DNA of 64,000 bases, taken from positions 2,170,001 to 2,234,000 of the forward strand of contig CM034408.1 in assembly GCA_019925095.2 (NCBI GenBank), given 5' to 3'. The notes under the pieces are model-generated. The model searched no databases. It was given only the letters and a program-made list of their open reading frames with translations, and was not told the origin of the DNA. This DNA is from Dendrolimus kikuchii (lineage: Eukaryota > Arthropoda > Insecta > Lepidoptera > Lasiocampidae). The position numbers were made by a program, and so were the translations under genes. Below, in pieces: positions 1 to 10,248 of the stretch. Each line of letters opens with the position of its first letter. The first letter of the stretch is position 1.

Positions 1-50
1 TGCCTACCCCGCAAGGGAACTGGCGTGAAGTTATGTATGTATGTATGTAC
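1..50 (+). mobile_element. RTE-T LINE 3' tail, cut by window edge
   Basis: The sequence reads tgcctaccccgcaagggaac followed by the conserved ggcgtgaagttatg and (TATG)n end that closes every RTE-T copy in this window. RTE-clade LINEs commonly end in short tandem repeats rather than poly(A). The body lies outside the window. Confidence 0.8.
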
Positions 51-468
51 ATGTAAAGAACTATGGAACACTCGACTATATACATAAAGGAGCTATACTA
101 ATAACAGAACATGAAGCCCGATTTGACACTTAAGAAAATCAATAGAACGTTACTTTCAATGATATAAACCTCTATCAATATATTAATGCAGACACGCCAT
201 GTGTTAAACACTTCTTTAAATATTAATTTGTTATGGATTGTAAATATTTTAATTATAAATGAAAACTGCACGTGCGGAATATAAATACAATTTTAATATT
301 AACAGAGGGAAAAATATACAGATAAAAAAACAAAAGAACATCTGTGTTCTGAATTCAAACATTTAATGTATTTGGTGGCCAGTACTATGCCACACAAAAT
401 AAATAAATACTGTTTGTTAGAGATTCCAACACCATGTTACAATATATTCTAATTGTATTGGCCATGCG
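51..468. other. AT-rich stretch without a gene
   Basis: I see no open frame of note, no splice-consistent exon and no clear repeat boundary here. Confidence 0.6.
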
Positions 469-609
469 TTAAGGAATTGGATCACGTAATAATACGAGTG
501 CCTTCTATGTTCTTGTTGCCTACCCCGCAAAGGAACTGGCGTGAAGTTATGTATGTATGTATGTATGTTAAGGAATTGGATCACGTAATAATACGAGTGC
601 CTTCTATGT
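469..609 (+). mobile_element. 57-bp RTE-T tail inside a 42-bp direct repeat
   Basis: Positions 469-510 and 568-609 are identical over 42 bases, starting ttaaggaattggatcacg. Between them (511-567) is only the last 57 bases of RTE-T: tgcctaccccgc, then ggcgtgaagttatg and (TATG)n. This is a severely 5'-truncated LINE insertion with an unusually long TSD. Confidence 0.85.
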
Positions 610-932
610 GCCTTTCCTTCACACCTTTGCAGCTCCCAATAACCCTTTCCTTATCCCATAACTCGTCAAAATTATGAATGCCGCGCCACCTAGCGGACGG
701 CCCATTGCTACCCTTACCAAAAGTGTTGTGCAAATTATTCATAAAAAAAATCGAGAAGTGCTGTGTTTCCTGGCTTCCGTCATCGGCATCAAGACAAAAA
801 AAATCGGTGAGTCCTCTCTTGTATCCTATCCTCTGTCAATAGAGGGTTACTTATATTTATTACGTGATCCATTCTGCCATTTTTGCCAACGCGACGAGAC
901 AATAAACAAAACCAGCGCGTAACTATATTATT
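610..932 (+). other. Probable remains of the Pao 5' LTR and leader
   Basis: This stretch lies just upstream of a putative primer binding site and the gag start. It has an AATAAA at 901-906 and no convincing open frame. I could not find a matching 3' LTR, so the left border is unknown and the LTR label is inferred from position only. Confidence 0.35.
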
Positions 933-950
933 TGGTCACTTCGATTCGGA
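933..950 (+). other. Putative tRNA primer binding site of the Pao element
   Basis: TGGTCACTTCGATTCGGA begins with TGG, the complement of a tRNA CCA end. It lies 30 bases before the gag ATG, the expected place for a retroelement PBS. The matching tRNA was not identified. Confidence 0.4.
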
Positions 951-979
951 CGATTATATCGCGTTAATTAGCATTTACA

Positions 980-1622
980 ATGGCTAAAGCGAATAGGAAC
1001 CCTGAGAGGGAACTGATGAGATTACAAGGCCAATTATCCGTATATTTCGAACACATTCAAGCAATTTATGATTCTATGAATACATTAGATTTTAAAAATA
1101 TGGCGGATGTCGAGTCATTTCTTGCGTCGAGTTGTACAATCGACTCTATACGTGAACAATACATAGCAATTCTTGAAGAAAGATGTTGTTACGAAGCATC
1201 AATAAGTGAAGCGAGCTTACCCTCATATAAATCGTTAGTTGCTTTCGAACAACTTTATGCACAAATTAAATATAAGGTTAAATCGTTGACTGAAAACAAA
1301 AATTGTAGCAATTCGTCAGACAATAAGGGCCATCTTAGGAATATTATTAAATTGCCTAGATTAGAGATGCGTTCTTTTGACGGGGAATACGAGAATTGGC
1401 CAATTTTTTATGAAACGTTCCGTACGGTGATCCACGAGAATCTCGATTTAACTGATAACAAGAAAATACAATATTTAGTAGGTAGGTTGAATGGTAAGGC
1501 GCTTGCCGTATGCCACGGTATATTACCATCGGCTGATAATTATATTGTTATTTGGAATGCGTTGTTAAATAAATACAATGACACTCGTTTGTTAGCCGCG
1601 TCGTATTTAGATAAATTAATGA
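980..1622 (+). pseudogene. BEL/Pao gag, segment 1 (N-terminal)
   Basis: The ATG at 980 opens a gag-like frame. About residues 130-200 match the DUF1759/gag region of BEL/Pao elements, with the typical RSFDGEYENWPIFYETF stretch and a following YLVGRLNGKA. The frame is cut at 1622 by a reversed LINE fragment. The 11-base TSD taaattaatga (1612-1622 and 2242-2252) shows that the gag frame resumes in phase at 2242. The four-residue run FFYW near the present stop is encoded by the inserted T-rich tail and is not gag. The copy is non-functional. Confidence 0.85.
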
Positions 1623-2241
1623 TTTTTTTTTATTGGACTTGACTTTATGTTGTTGGTCCGAAGACCTCACAACTTTACCGGGGTATTTGGGGCGAGTGCC
1701 TTCGCAAAGCGAAGGCGCTCGAGCCCGAGAGGGCAACTTGCTCGAGGGAGCTCCCTAAGGAGTTTTACCTCGGCTGGACTGTTGCCATTAGAGGGGGATG
1801 AATTTAATGATGCCCACCATAGGGCGACACAAAGCACTAATTGAGAACGGGCGACGGGTAATATAAAGCCCGAGGGGAAGGATTCCGGCGGGCCGGGATC
1901 GGTGGTTTGCGGCGGCCTACGCTATCTTACTGCCGTTTCGAAACGTGTTATGGCTGGGAGAGAAGAAACGGCGAAAGAAACTTCCCAGCAACAAGCCTAG
2001 TCTATCCTGTGGGGGGGCTATGTCTCCTAGCGTCCCTCGCAGGGACATGAAGAGATCTTGATTGGCGGCGCCTGAGACGTCGCCGTCTGTGTCTGTCTGT
2101 CCGTGCCTGCCAGCCTGCCGTCCTAACCGCGGGCGGGCTAATCCGGGCCAGCCGTTTTGTGATAACGTCGACCCTGTCCGTGAGGACGTTACGCGGTCGT
2201 CGCACGAGAGCCTTTCGCCGAGGCTTATAATCGGACGCGGG
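1623..2241 (-). mobile_element. Jockey-like LINE 3' fragment in gag, reversed
   Basis: The 619-bp insert starts on the + strand with a T run, the complement of a poly(A) tail, and is flanked by TSD taaattaatga. On the - strand it carries the end of a Jockey-type reverse transcriptase ORF (SASDYKPRRKALVRRPRNV) and the same 3' UTR as copies at 2629-3485 and 26213-26891, including the inverted pair cgccttcgc/gcgaaggc. It is 5'-truncated. Confidence 0.85.
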
Positions 2242-2628
2242 TAAATTAATGAATTTACCGGCGGTTGAGTCGAGTTCACCCGCTAGCTTGGAACAATTTA
2301 TTGATAAATTTTCATCTATTATTTCGGCGTTAAAACAGTTAAAAATTGACAATTTAGAAGATTTATTATTTATTTACCTTGGCTGTAAAAAAGTTAATTT
2401 AGAAATAGTCAAAGCATTTGAAATGTCATTGACTGATAATATATCTCGTATGCCTACTCGTTCTGAATTTATTGATTTTGTCCGTAATCATTCGCAAATT
2501 TTACAACGCGCACATAATGTAACAAACGTAAAACTACCTTCTCAGTCTCGTAAAGATATTAGTTCTAATACTAATCAATTGTCAGTTAAATCTGTAACAT
2601 CGCGCTCAAATAATAACGTTAAAACGTT
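2242..2628 (+). pseudogene. BEL/Pao gag, segment 2 (middle)
   Basis: This continues the gag frame, starting in the TSD and reading through ESSSPASLEQFIDKFSS, a helical region typical of the centre of Pao gag. It is rich in Ser/Asn near the end. It is cut at 2628 by a second LINE insertion, TSD gttaaaacgtt (2618-2628 and 3486-3496). The apparent stop just after 2628 belongs to the inserted LINE. Confidence 0.8.
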
Positions 2629-3485
2629 ATCCGCCCGATCATGACATACGCGAGTGTGGTATTCGGCCATGCCAAGTCTGCCCTTTTAGATAAACTGCAA
2701 ATCGTGCAGAATAAATTCATGCGCAGAGCCGTCGGTGCTCCCCTCTATATGCGTAACGTCGACCTCCACCGCGATCTGGAGCTTCCCTCCATCAAAAACT
2801 ACATTACGTCGCTCTCGCGTAAGTATTTCGATCTCGCGCCGCACCATCGAAATCCGCTCGTCGTGTCCGCGTCCGATTATAAGCCTCGGCGAAAGGCTCT
2901 TGTTCGACGACCGCGTAACGTCCTGACGGACATAGTCGACGTTATTCCGAAACGGCTGGCCCGGATCAGTGCGCCCACGGTTAGGACGGTAGGCTGGCAG
3001 GCACCGACAGACAGACACAGACGGCGGCGTCTCAGACGCCGCCAATCAAGATCTCTCCACGTCCCCGCGAGGGACGCTAGGAGACATAGCTCCCCCCACA
3101 GGATAGACTAGGCGTGTTGCTGGGAAGTTTCTTTCGCCGTTCCTTCTCTCCCAGCGATAACACGTTGCGAAACGGCAGTAAGATAGCGTAGGCCGCCGCG
3201 AACCACCGATCCCGGCCCGCCGGGATCCTTCCCCTCGGGCTTTATATTACCCGTCGCCCGTTCTCAATTAGTGCTTTGTGTCGCCCTATGGTGGGCATCA
3301 TTAAATGCATCCCCCTCTCATGGCAACAGTCCAGCCGAGGTAAAACTCCTTAGGGAGCTCCCTCGAGCAAGTTGCCCTCTCGGGCTCGAGCGCCTTCGCT
3401 TCGCGAAGGCACTCGCCCCAAAAACCCCGGTAAAGTTGTAAGGTCTTCGGACCAACAACATAAAGTCAATTCCAATAAAAAAAAA
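2629..3485 (+). mobile_element. Jockey-like LINE 3' fragment in gag, forward
   Basis: An 857-bp 5'-truncated copy with TSD gttaaaacgtt and a terminal A run. The frame 2641-3111 encodes the C-terminus of a Jockey-clade reverse transcriptase (TYASVVFGHAKSALLDKLQI, then QNKFMRRAVGAPLYMRNVDLH). The rest is 3' UTR. It is the same family as 1623-2241 but in opposite orientation, only 387 bp away. Confidence 0.88.
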
Positions 3486-3913
3486 GTTAAAACGTTTATG
3501 ACCATACAGGAGGACGTAAAATGTCTTTCTTGTGGGAAAACTGACCACACTAAATTGGTCGAGTATCCCACATTCCTGTCAATGTCTCCTCATAATCGTT
3601 TTACGTTAATTAAACGTAATAAATTATGTGTTAATTGCCTTAGTAATGATCATTGTATTAAAAATTGCAACTCGAAAATAAGGTGTACGACGTGCTTGCG
3701 TAGTCATCACGTTCTTTTGCATTTCCCTTCCGATAGTGTTGCCTCTGATGCGCGTGCGCCGCTGGCAGTTGAAAGCGCCCGCGTTATGAGCAACGGCAAC
3801 GTCGCATCGACTCAGGCCGCCTCGTGTACGTCGGCGCCCCCCACTGTATCGCTATGCGCACTCGACGACAATGTAATGAGTATCGATACTCAGGCGCTCA
3901 CGGAGTATTCATT
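3486..3913 (+). pseudogene. BEL/Pao gag, segment 3 (zinc knuckles)
   Basis: The gag frame resumes and shows cysteine/histidine clusters CLSCGKTDHTK, CVNCLSNDHCIKNC and CTTCLRSHHVLLH, the nucleic-acid-binding knuckles of BEL/Pao gag. An Ala/Ser-rich stretch follows. The frame is interrupted at 3913 by a 1.05-kb insertion; the heptamer attcatt occurs at 3907-3913 and 4967-4973. Confidence 0.85.
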
Positions 3914-4966
3914 AGTCTTTTCATTACTTTGAACTATATCCATCTTTTAGTTCAGTAGTTCACTATAGTTCAGTTGTTCAACAAAAATTGTTTTCTTTGT
4001 AGATCGGTTTTCTTTCACTAATTTATCAAGAGATATGAAATAGATTGTTAAAAAAAGAGTTCAATGAGTCATCTTATCGCAAACTTAAATTAGTTCGACG
4101 AGTTGAGACATGAGCTCGTATCAAATAGTTAAATAGGTATAGGAATATATATAGGAATAGTAAAAAAAAATTACATTATTATTTCATGAATTTATTTATT
4201 TTCAAAGTTTACATTTTTTTTTAATATATGAAGAGTAGATATTCTTTTATAAAAAAATAAAAAACATTATTCTTTTATAAAAATACATCAAAAATAAAAT
4301 ACATATTCAATAAAAAAAAATACAAAATCTTGCAGATCACCGCCAGCGGGGCCTAGGGTCTAAACTACCGGTGGTTAGGGCTCCAAAGACAGGAACCATT
4401 ATTATTGTTATTATTGCCAATAAGAGAGAAGGACGAGTAAAATTTTAAAAATATATCAGTGATCCCTAACTTAATGACATAAAGCTCAAAATAGCACTAA
4501 AACTTTACACAGTTCAATAATTATTTCTATACTTACGAATGAAAACAATGCACTTCATTTCATATTTAAAATTTGAAACTCGAACAAACATATTGTGAAC
4601 TGTAGTTACTGTAGAGTACTGTACATTGCCATTTTGCTTGACAGTTCTAAATTAGCTTTTTTGTATGACAAGCAATGTACACAGTAAGTGCAAATTGTCA
4701 GAGGACCCGACCGCTTAAAAACTGGGTACTACCGAGCGAAAGTTTGAGTGAAAGAAATAGAACATCATTATGGCACGTACAACAGAGCGTGACAGCAAAT
4801 TATCAATCAGCACTGCACAAGCCTCGTGCGTGAAACACGAACGAGACACGAGCAGTGCCGATTTTAGTTCGCGGCCGGTGAACTAAACTGAACTAAAGAT
4901 ATGGTTGAATTGTAACTGAAGTAAAGAATGAAGGACAGAAACTAACTGAAGTACTTCATTTGAAGG
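3914..4966. mobile_element. 1.05-kb non-coding insertion with inverted ends
   Basis: The insert has no long frame. Its left part (ttcattactttgaactatatccatc...ttagttcagtagttcac, about 3920-3965) resembles the reverse complement of its right part (gtgaactaaactgaactaaagatatggttg onward, about 4877-4940), so it looks like a non-autonomous DNA element. The flanking direct repeat is attcatt. An internal stretch at 4337-4400 matches the LINE-D 3' UTR (ctaccggtggttagg), and ends gtacattgc/gcaatgtac form a hairpin near 4622-4680. Confidence 0.5.
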
Positions 4967-6711
4967 ATTCATTCGTGAACGACACACGGCTACTTTGTGC
5001 TACGTTATCGACGATTACGGAAATGTTACGGACACTGTGCGTGTTTTAGTAGACATCGGGGCACAAAAAGACTTAATTACTATGGAATGTTGCAAATTAA
5101 TGAATTTACCTATATATACATCACAGACAAAATACATTTCTGGGGTTGGTGACGTCACAAATGCGATCGCAGGTGTTACTCGCCTCACGATTCGCTCTCG
5201 AATAAATGAAAACGTTCAATTTACGTCACAACCGTATGTAGTTAATAATATTACGACGGAATTACCGACTTCAACGATTGACGTTCAGAAGTTGGATTAT
5301 TTACGTAATAAAAATATTGTTTTGGCAGATTGTTATTATTACAAGCCGTCAAAAATCGACCTTATTGTGTCGTCAAATATTTTTGCCCGTATTATAGGGC
5401 CTAATAAAATCTCACGGTTTGACAATGAGCCTGTAGCTATTGAGACCTCATTAGTTTATCTCATTATAGGCCAAGCTCCCGCGTTAAATAATGCAACGTC
5501 AAATGTTGTACATATATTTCATACATATGAACTCGAAAATTCTTTGAATAAGTTCTTCGAGATTGAAGATATCCCGAATATTTGTATACCACTTGATCCT
5601 GATGATCAACAATGCGAAGATATTTATAGTGATACTGTCTCTCGTGACTCGAGCGGTCGGTATACCGTCACCCTGCCATTTCAGGGTGATGAATGCTCAT
5701 TAGGGGATTCGATGCAGTTATCACTGCGTAGATATTTATCCTTAGAGCGTGAGCTATTATCGAATGCCTCATTAAAGCAGGAGTACGACAGCGTATTTAA
5801 GGATTATTCAGAAAAAGAATTTCTAGAACCAATCATTGATAATATTGACTCTGAACCACATTACGTCATACCGCATCACGCCGTAGTGCGTCAAGATAAG
5901 ACGACAACCAAGGTCCGCGTCGTGATGGATGCCAGTATGAAGACCACTTCTGGCTATTCACTTAACGATATTTTACATACAGGGCCGAATTTGCAAAATG
6001 ATTTATTTCAAATAATTTTGAACTTTCATCTTTTCGCCATTGCGATGAGCGCGGACATTTGTCAAATGTATCTGCAAATATTTTTTGATAAAAAATATCG
6101 TCGGTTTCAAAGAGTTTTGTACCGATTTGACCCTAATAATGAAATACAACTTTATCAATTAACTAGGATTCCATTCGACTTATGTTGCAGCCCTTATCTT
6201 GCTATTCGGACAGTCCGTCAGCTGGTGAAGGACGAAGGTGCTCGCTATCCTGTAGCTGCCACAGTAGCAAATAGGGATATTTATATGGACGACCTGGTTA
6301 CATCTTCTTCCATTGTTTCGGAGGGCATTAAATTAGCTAAAGAGGCAGTTGCCCTATTTCGTACTGGAGGCTTCGAATTCGTGAAGTTTTCCAGCAATTC
6401 TCCAGAAATTATGAATGCCATCCCAACCTCACATCGAATTACCGATGTTGTGGACTTTAATCCCGATTGCCATTTAAAAATATTGGGGTTACATTGGCAG
6501 CCAGCCGAGGATTTCTTTACTTTTTCAATAAATCAGCAAGTGCGTGAATGCACAAAACATTTTGTCGACCATTGCCCAGCTTTGGGACCTAATGGGTTTT
6601 GTTGGCCCTGTCACTCTGTATGCCAAATTCATTGTAAAAACGTTGTGGCAAATAAATATTGGTTGGGATGAAACACCACCCCAACGTATAGCAGTTCTCT
6701 GGAAGCAGTTT
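4967..6711 (+). pseudogene. BEL/Pao pol, segment 1 (protease and reverse transcriptase)
   Basis: The frame open from 4995 to 6671 encodes, in order, a retropepsin-like domain with VRVLVDIGAQKDLIT, a linker, and a reverse transcriptase with TTKVRVVMDAS, FDLCCSPYLAI and the catalytic DIYMDDLV. The order gag-protease-RT and this RT sequence are those of BEL/Pao. Frame slips near 4985-4995 and near 6570 show decay. The protease Asp is followed by Ile rather than the usual Ser or Thr. A continuation in another frame (6544-6711) reaches the next insertion, whose TSD is tctggaagcagttt (6698-6711 and 8214-8227). Confidence 0.88.
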
Positions 6712-8213
6712 TTTTTTCTCCTTCCTTAGCCCGGGCGAACAAGATATGCCCGAGTCTACTACTATTGTATTCCTACTAATTTATTAAATATATACTACTG
6801 TTGGATATTGGGTAATTGGTGGGAGTTGGGTAATGTTGGACTGGGTTGGTTTATGTTGGAATAATATTTTATACTTATGGGCGGATCGCCTGACGGCCAA
6901 AAACGCTCCGTTATTGCGTCAAGCACAGCGCATAATGGCCGTCAGGGCGATAAGGGGATACCGTACGGTGTCCTTTGAAGTGGCCTCGCTACTCGCCGGA
7001 TCCCTCCCATGGGACCTGGAAGCCAGGGTCTTGGCGTCACTGTATGTGTGGCGCAAAGAGGCCCTGGCCAGGGGCACCAGACCCGCGCCTCGCGAAATCG
7101 AGGCGTGCAGGTCGGAGCTCCGCCAGGTCGCCGTGGGAGTCTGGGAAGATCGCCTCAGACGCCCCAGCGCGGGCCCCGCCACCATCGAGGCGGTGAGGCC
7201 CGTCCTGCGAAACTGGATTGGACGAAATCACGGCACCCTGACGTTCCGGCTGACGCAGGTCTTTTCGGGGCACGGCTGCTTCGGGAGGTACCTGTGTCGC
7301 CTCGGCCGCGAGCCAACGTCAGGGTGCCATCACTGCGACACAGGCGACGAGGATACGGCGCTGCATACCCTGCAGGCATGCCCTGCATGGATGGAGCAGC
7401 GCCGAGAGCTCGTCGCCTTCACCGGAATGGACCTTTCGCTCCCGGCCGTGGTTCGCACCATGGTCGGGAGCCGCACCGGATGGGATGCCGTCTCCTCCTT
7501 CTGCGAGCACGTCATGTTTGCGAAGGAGGAGGCGGAGCGGGAGCGTGAGCGTACGTCTTTGCTCCGCTCCCGCCAAAGGAGGACGCGCCGACGCCGGAGG
7601 TCGGAACTCGACCTTCGGCCACCGTAAGCGGGCGGCGCGGGTGGGGCCCTTAGGGGTATAGGGGTTCTCACTCACCCGCACATGCCGTCGAGATGAGAGC
7701 GCGAGTGTTCCGCGCGCGCTCATCTCTCTTCCCGTGGGGCGCGTTACAGACCGCCCCACGCAAGAATGAGACACAGTAGTAGCCGGGGGATACGTCCCCT
7801 GGCATAGGAAGAGGCCCAGTGAGGGGGGCCCACGCCTGCCAGGGCATTGCGGAGTCGGGTAGCCCATTTCCCGTAGCCCTGGCATAAGGCGCAGGACGGA
7901 ACACCCAGGGGTTTTGGTGGGTATCCCTAACTGGGGAGTGGCAATAGCGTGGCACCGGTTCTGACCGGGCACGCTAGTGCCACCCCCGATCTGGCGAATC
8001 CCACACTCACACGGGTCGCGAACATCCCCCCAGGCTTCTATGCCTGTCGCGGCTTAGTCCTCAAACGGATTTCCCCTGGCCAAAAAAAAAATAAAATATA
8101 TTTTATACTTACATATACTACTTATACTTTTTATTTTTATACTAAGATATACATAATAACTGTACATACACTAGCAACCGCGTTGCCTTCCCCAAGTCAA
8201 AACCCCCAACTCG
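6712..8213 (-). mobile_element. Composite insertion in pol: outer element with an R1-like LINE nested inside
   Basis: The 14-base TSD tctggaagcagttt bounds the insert. The left edge is a T run followed by ctccttccttagcccgggcg, suggesting an A-tailed element in reverse orientation. Its two parts, 6712-6877 and 8112-8213, have no coding signal. A second, inner TSD (atattttatactta at 6864-6877 and 8098-8111) bounds the R1-like fragment, so the R1-like copy landed in the outer element after that had landed in pol. Confidence 0.65.
6878..8097 (+). mobile_element. R1-like LINE 3' end with ORF2 C-terminus
   Basis: From about 6879 to 7627 the frame encodes the C-terminal region of an R1-clade LINE ORF2: WADRLTAKNAPLLRQAQRI, SLLAGSLPWDLEARVLA, the zinc-finger-like CHHCDTGDEDTALHTLQACP and an Arg/Glu-rich tail that ends at TAA. 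The first 15 codons of the apparent ORF (from 6833) come from the outer element, not the LINE. A GC-rich 3' UTR of about 470 bp ends in an A run at 8082-8096. GC content is far above that of the surroundings. TSD atattttatactta. Confidence 0.85.
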
Positions 8214-8530
8214 TCTGGAAGCAGTTTGAATCAGAGTTACATTTATTAGAAAATGTTAAGTTACCACGTCACTTAGGTGTGATTGCCAATTCTAAAATCA
8301 CTACTTTGGGATTTGCAGACGCATCTGAGCGAGCGTATGGAGGCGTAGTACACATCCATGTTCTATTACCCGACAATAGTTATTGCATAAATTTGGTATG
8401 CTCTAAATCGCGAGTAGCTCCTATTCGTAATGTGGCTTTAACGCGTCTTGAGCTGTGTACTAATTTAATATTAGCTAAAATAATGCGAACGGAGGATATC
8501 CAAAATGATGAGAGGTTTTTTCTCGTATAA
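8214..8530 (+). pseudogene. BEL/Pao pol, segment 2 (RNase H start)
   Basis: The pol frame continues after the composite insertion. It shows GFADASERAYGGVVHIHV with the RNase H Asp, followed by NVALTRLELCTN with the Glu of the RLEL motif, as in BEL/Pao pol. The frame then runs into unrelated sequence and stops at 8528-8530, so the rest of RNase H is missing. Confidence 0.8.
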
Positions 8531-8690
8531 ATTTCGTATAATTCGTTTTTTACAAATTCGTTACGCTGGCAAATTTTAAACGTATATTAATGAAGTAATC
8601 AAGTATGAAGTGACTTGAAGTTCGTAAGTGACGTTTTATCTGTCACTGCTAATGTGACGTGTGACGTTTACGTATATTGTGTCGTTGTTG
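8531..8690. other. Unexplained junction replacing part of Pao RNase H
   Basis: About 160 bases with no match to Pao pol sit where roughly 200 codons would be expected. Short repeats of gtgacg occur near 8628-8670. It may be an internal deletion with filler or a small insertion; I see no TSD. Confidence 0.4.
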
Positions 8691-9530
8691 TTGTCGAAGG
8701 CAACTATCCAAAAGGCCAGATACGGAATTGCGTATTGTGTCTGAATGTACTACCACCGAAAATACCTGCATCCTGGCCCCCAATTGTTATTATCTTTGTT
8801 ACAACAAAGATACAGGATACCGTCTGCGCGTAATATTGTACGGCAACGTATTCAGCGCTACAATATTTGTTTTAGATGTTCTCCAAAAAATGAATTTCCA
8901 TTGATGGCTGATTTGCCCTCATATAGAGTGAAGGAAGCCAAACCTTTTTATCACGTCGGAACAGACTATGCCGGGCCGCTGCGTATAATACCTTACAGGC
9001 GAAGAGGGGTCTATTCGTATGTTTGGTTACGAAAGCCGTACATATCGAATTGGCGTCCGATTTAAGCACTGAGACCTTTCTGAATGCCTTAAAGAGGTTC
9101 ATTGCGCGACATGGGCCCATAGCAGTAATATACTCTGATTGTGGAACCAATTTCATTGGGGCTAAGACTTACCTTAACAACATGTACGCCTTATTAGCCT
9201 CTGAAGAATATAAGGAAAAATTCGCTAATGAAGTACGAGATCATAAAATAGAATTTAAATTTAATATGCCGGCAGCGCCACATTTTGTCGGAATCTGGGA
9301 AAGCCAGATTAAGTCCGTGAAGACTCATCTCGCAAGAGTAATTGGGCAATAACTCCTCACATTTGAGGAGATGTTAACCGTACTCACCCAAATAGAGGCT
9401 GTGTTAAATCACGTCCGTTGTCGGTGCTCAGCTCGGATCCAACGGAGCCGCTTGCTTTGACTCCTGCTCATTTTCTCAATTTGACACCACTCAAATCTCT
9501 GCCTTCGGAAGACATTTCTAATGAGAAATT
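8691..9530 (+). pseudogene. BEL/Pao pol, segment 3 (integrase)
   Basis: The zinc-binding N-terminal part is decayed (YNICFRCSPKNEF near 8865-8890). The catalytic core is visible as FYHVGTDYAGPL (first Asp near 8965), VIYSDCGTNFIGA (second Asp near 9137) and FVGIWESQIKSVKTHLAR (Glu near 9298), the D,D,E layout of retroelement integrases. There is a frame change near 9025-9040, an in-frame TAA at 9350-9352 and another frame change near 9415. It is interrupted at 9530 by a reversed RTE-T tail, TSD atgagaaatt (9521-9530 and 9767-9776). Confidence 0.82.
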
Positions 9531-9766
9531 ACATACATACATAACTTCACGCCAGTTCCCTTGCGGGGTAGGCACGAACAACAGAGCGCCATTTAGGCCC
9601 ATTCTTACACACCTCACTTGCTTCTTTGACATTCATAACTCTTGTCATGCACACTCGTCTGCTCTTAAGGCTCCTGACATCACCCTCCGCTAGTACACGA
9701 TCAATTTGGTCATGGAAGGTGTGTCGTGGCCTTCCACGACTTCTGCATCCATCCACTTTTGTATTG
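9531..9766 (-). mobile_element. RTE-T LINE 3' fragment in Pao pol
   Basis: A 236-bp reversed copy. It starts with the complement of the (TATG)n tail (acatacatacataacttcacg) and extends into the ORF C-terminus, which reads ...GRPRHTFHDQIDRVLAEGDV... on the - strand. TSD atgagaaatt. Confidence 0.88.
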
Positions 9767-10068
9767 ATGAGAAATTGTTAAATAGAAAACGAGTAGTCGA
9801 TCACCTTGTGCAATCATTTTGGAAAAGGTGGAAACTTGAGTACCTTAATACATTGCAATCGAGTCAAAAATGGTTAAACTCCACTAAACCAATTGAGAAA
9901 GGAACTGTGGTTCTTTTGAGATCCGATAATAGCTCACCGTTAGATTGGCCAATCGGTGTGATAGAAGACGTTTTCCCTGGAAATGACGGAATCGTTAGGG
10001 TAGTTAACGTCCGAACAACTGGTGTTTATCGTAGGCCTGTGGTTAAAATTTACCCCCTGCCTACACAA
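9767..10068 (+). pseudogene. BEL/Pao pol, segment 4 (C-terminal DUF5641-like region)
   Basis: The frame encodes VVDHLVQSFWKRWKLEYLN, then KGTVVLLRSDNSSPLDWPIG and RVVNVRTTGVYRRPVVKIYP, the C-terminal region that follows integrase in BEL/Pao pol. It ends at about 10065 where a SINE-B fragment begins. The expected polypurine tract and 3' LTR are not recognisable downstream. Confidence 0.85.
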
Positions 10069-10248
10069 GTATGTCGCCATAACAACCTTGAGTGTTGTGT
10101 TCCGGCATTAGTGACCAGGTTCCAGTCTCCCTTAAGAAGCAGCAGCGCATTGGTAGCAACTTTGGTGGTGCAAATGTCCATAGGCGATGTTAACCGCTTT
10201 CCATCAAGTGGGCCGTCTGCCTGTCTGCTGATCGCCTGCAATAAAAAA
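10069..10248 (+). mobile_element. SINE-B copy, 5'-truncated
   Basis: It begins within the family at tatgtcgccataacaacc and runs through gaccaggttccagtctccc to the diagnostic 3' end ggccgtctgcctgtctgctg plus cctgcaataaaaaaaa. It directly abuts the decayed end of Pao pol and may explain the loss of the 3' LTR. Confidence 0.75.

Noticed and set aside
2062..2244. Open frames in the GC-rich LINE 3' regions (also 7009-7548, 7319-7972, 26285-26506)
   Set aside because: These are shadows of LINE ORF or UTR sequence. High GC leaves few stops in all six frames.
10050..10241. SINE-B polymerase III promoter from ggttccagtctcc (box B-like)
   Set aside because: It matches box B fairly well, but no box A lies at a suitable distance from the SINE 5' end.
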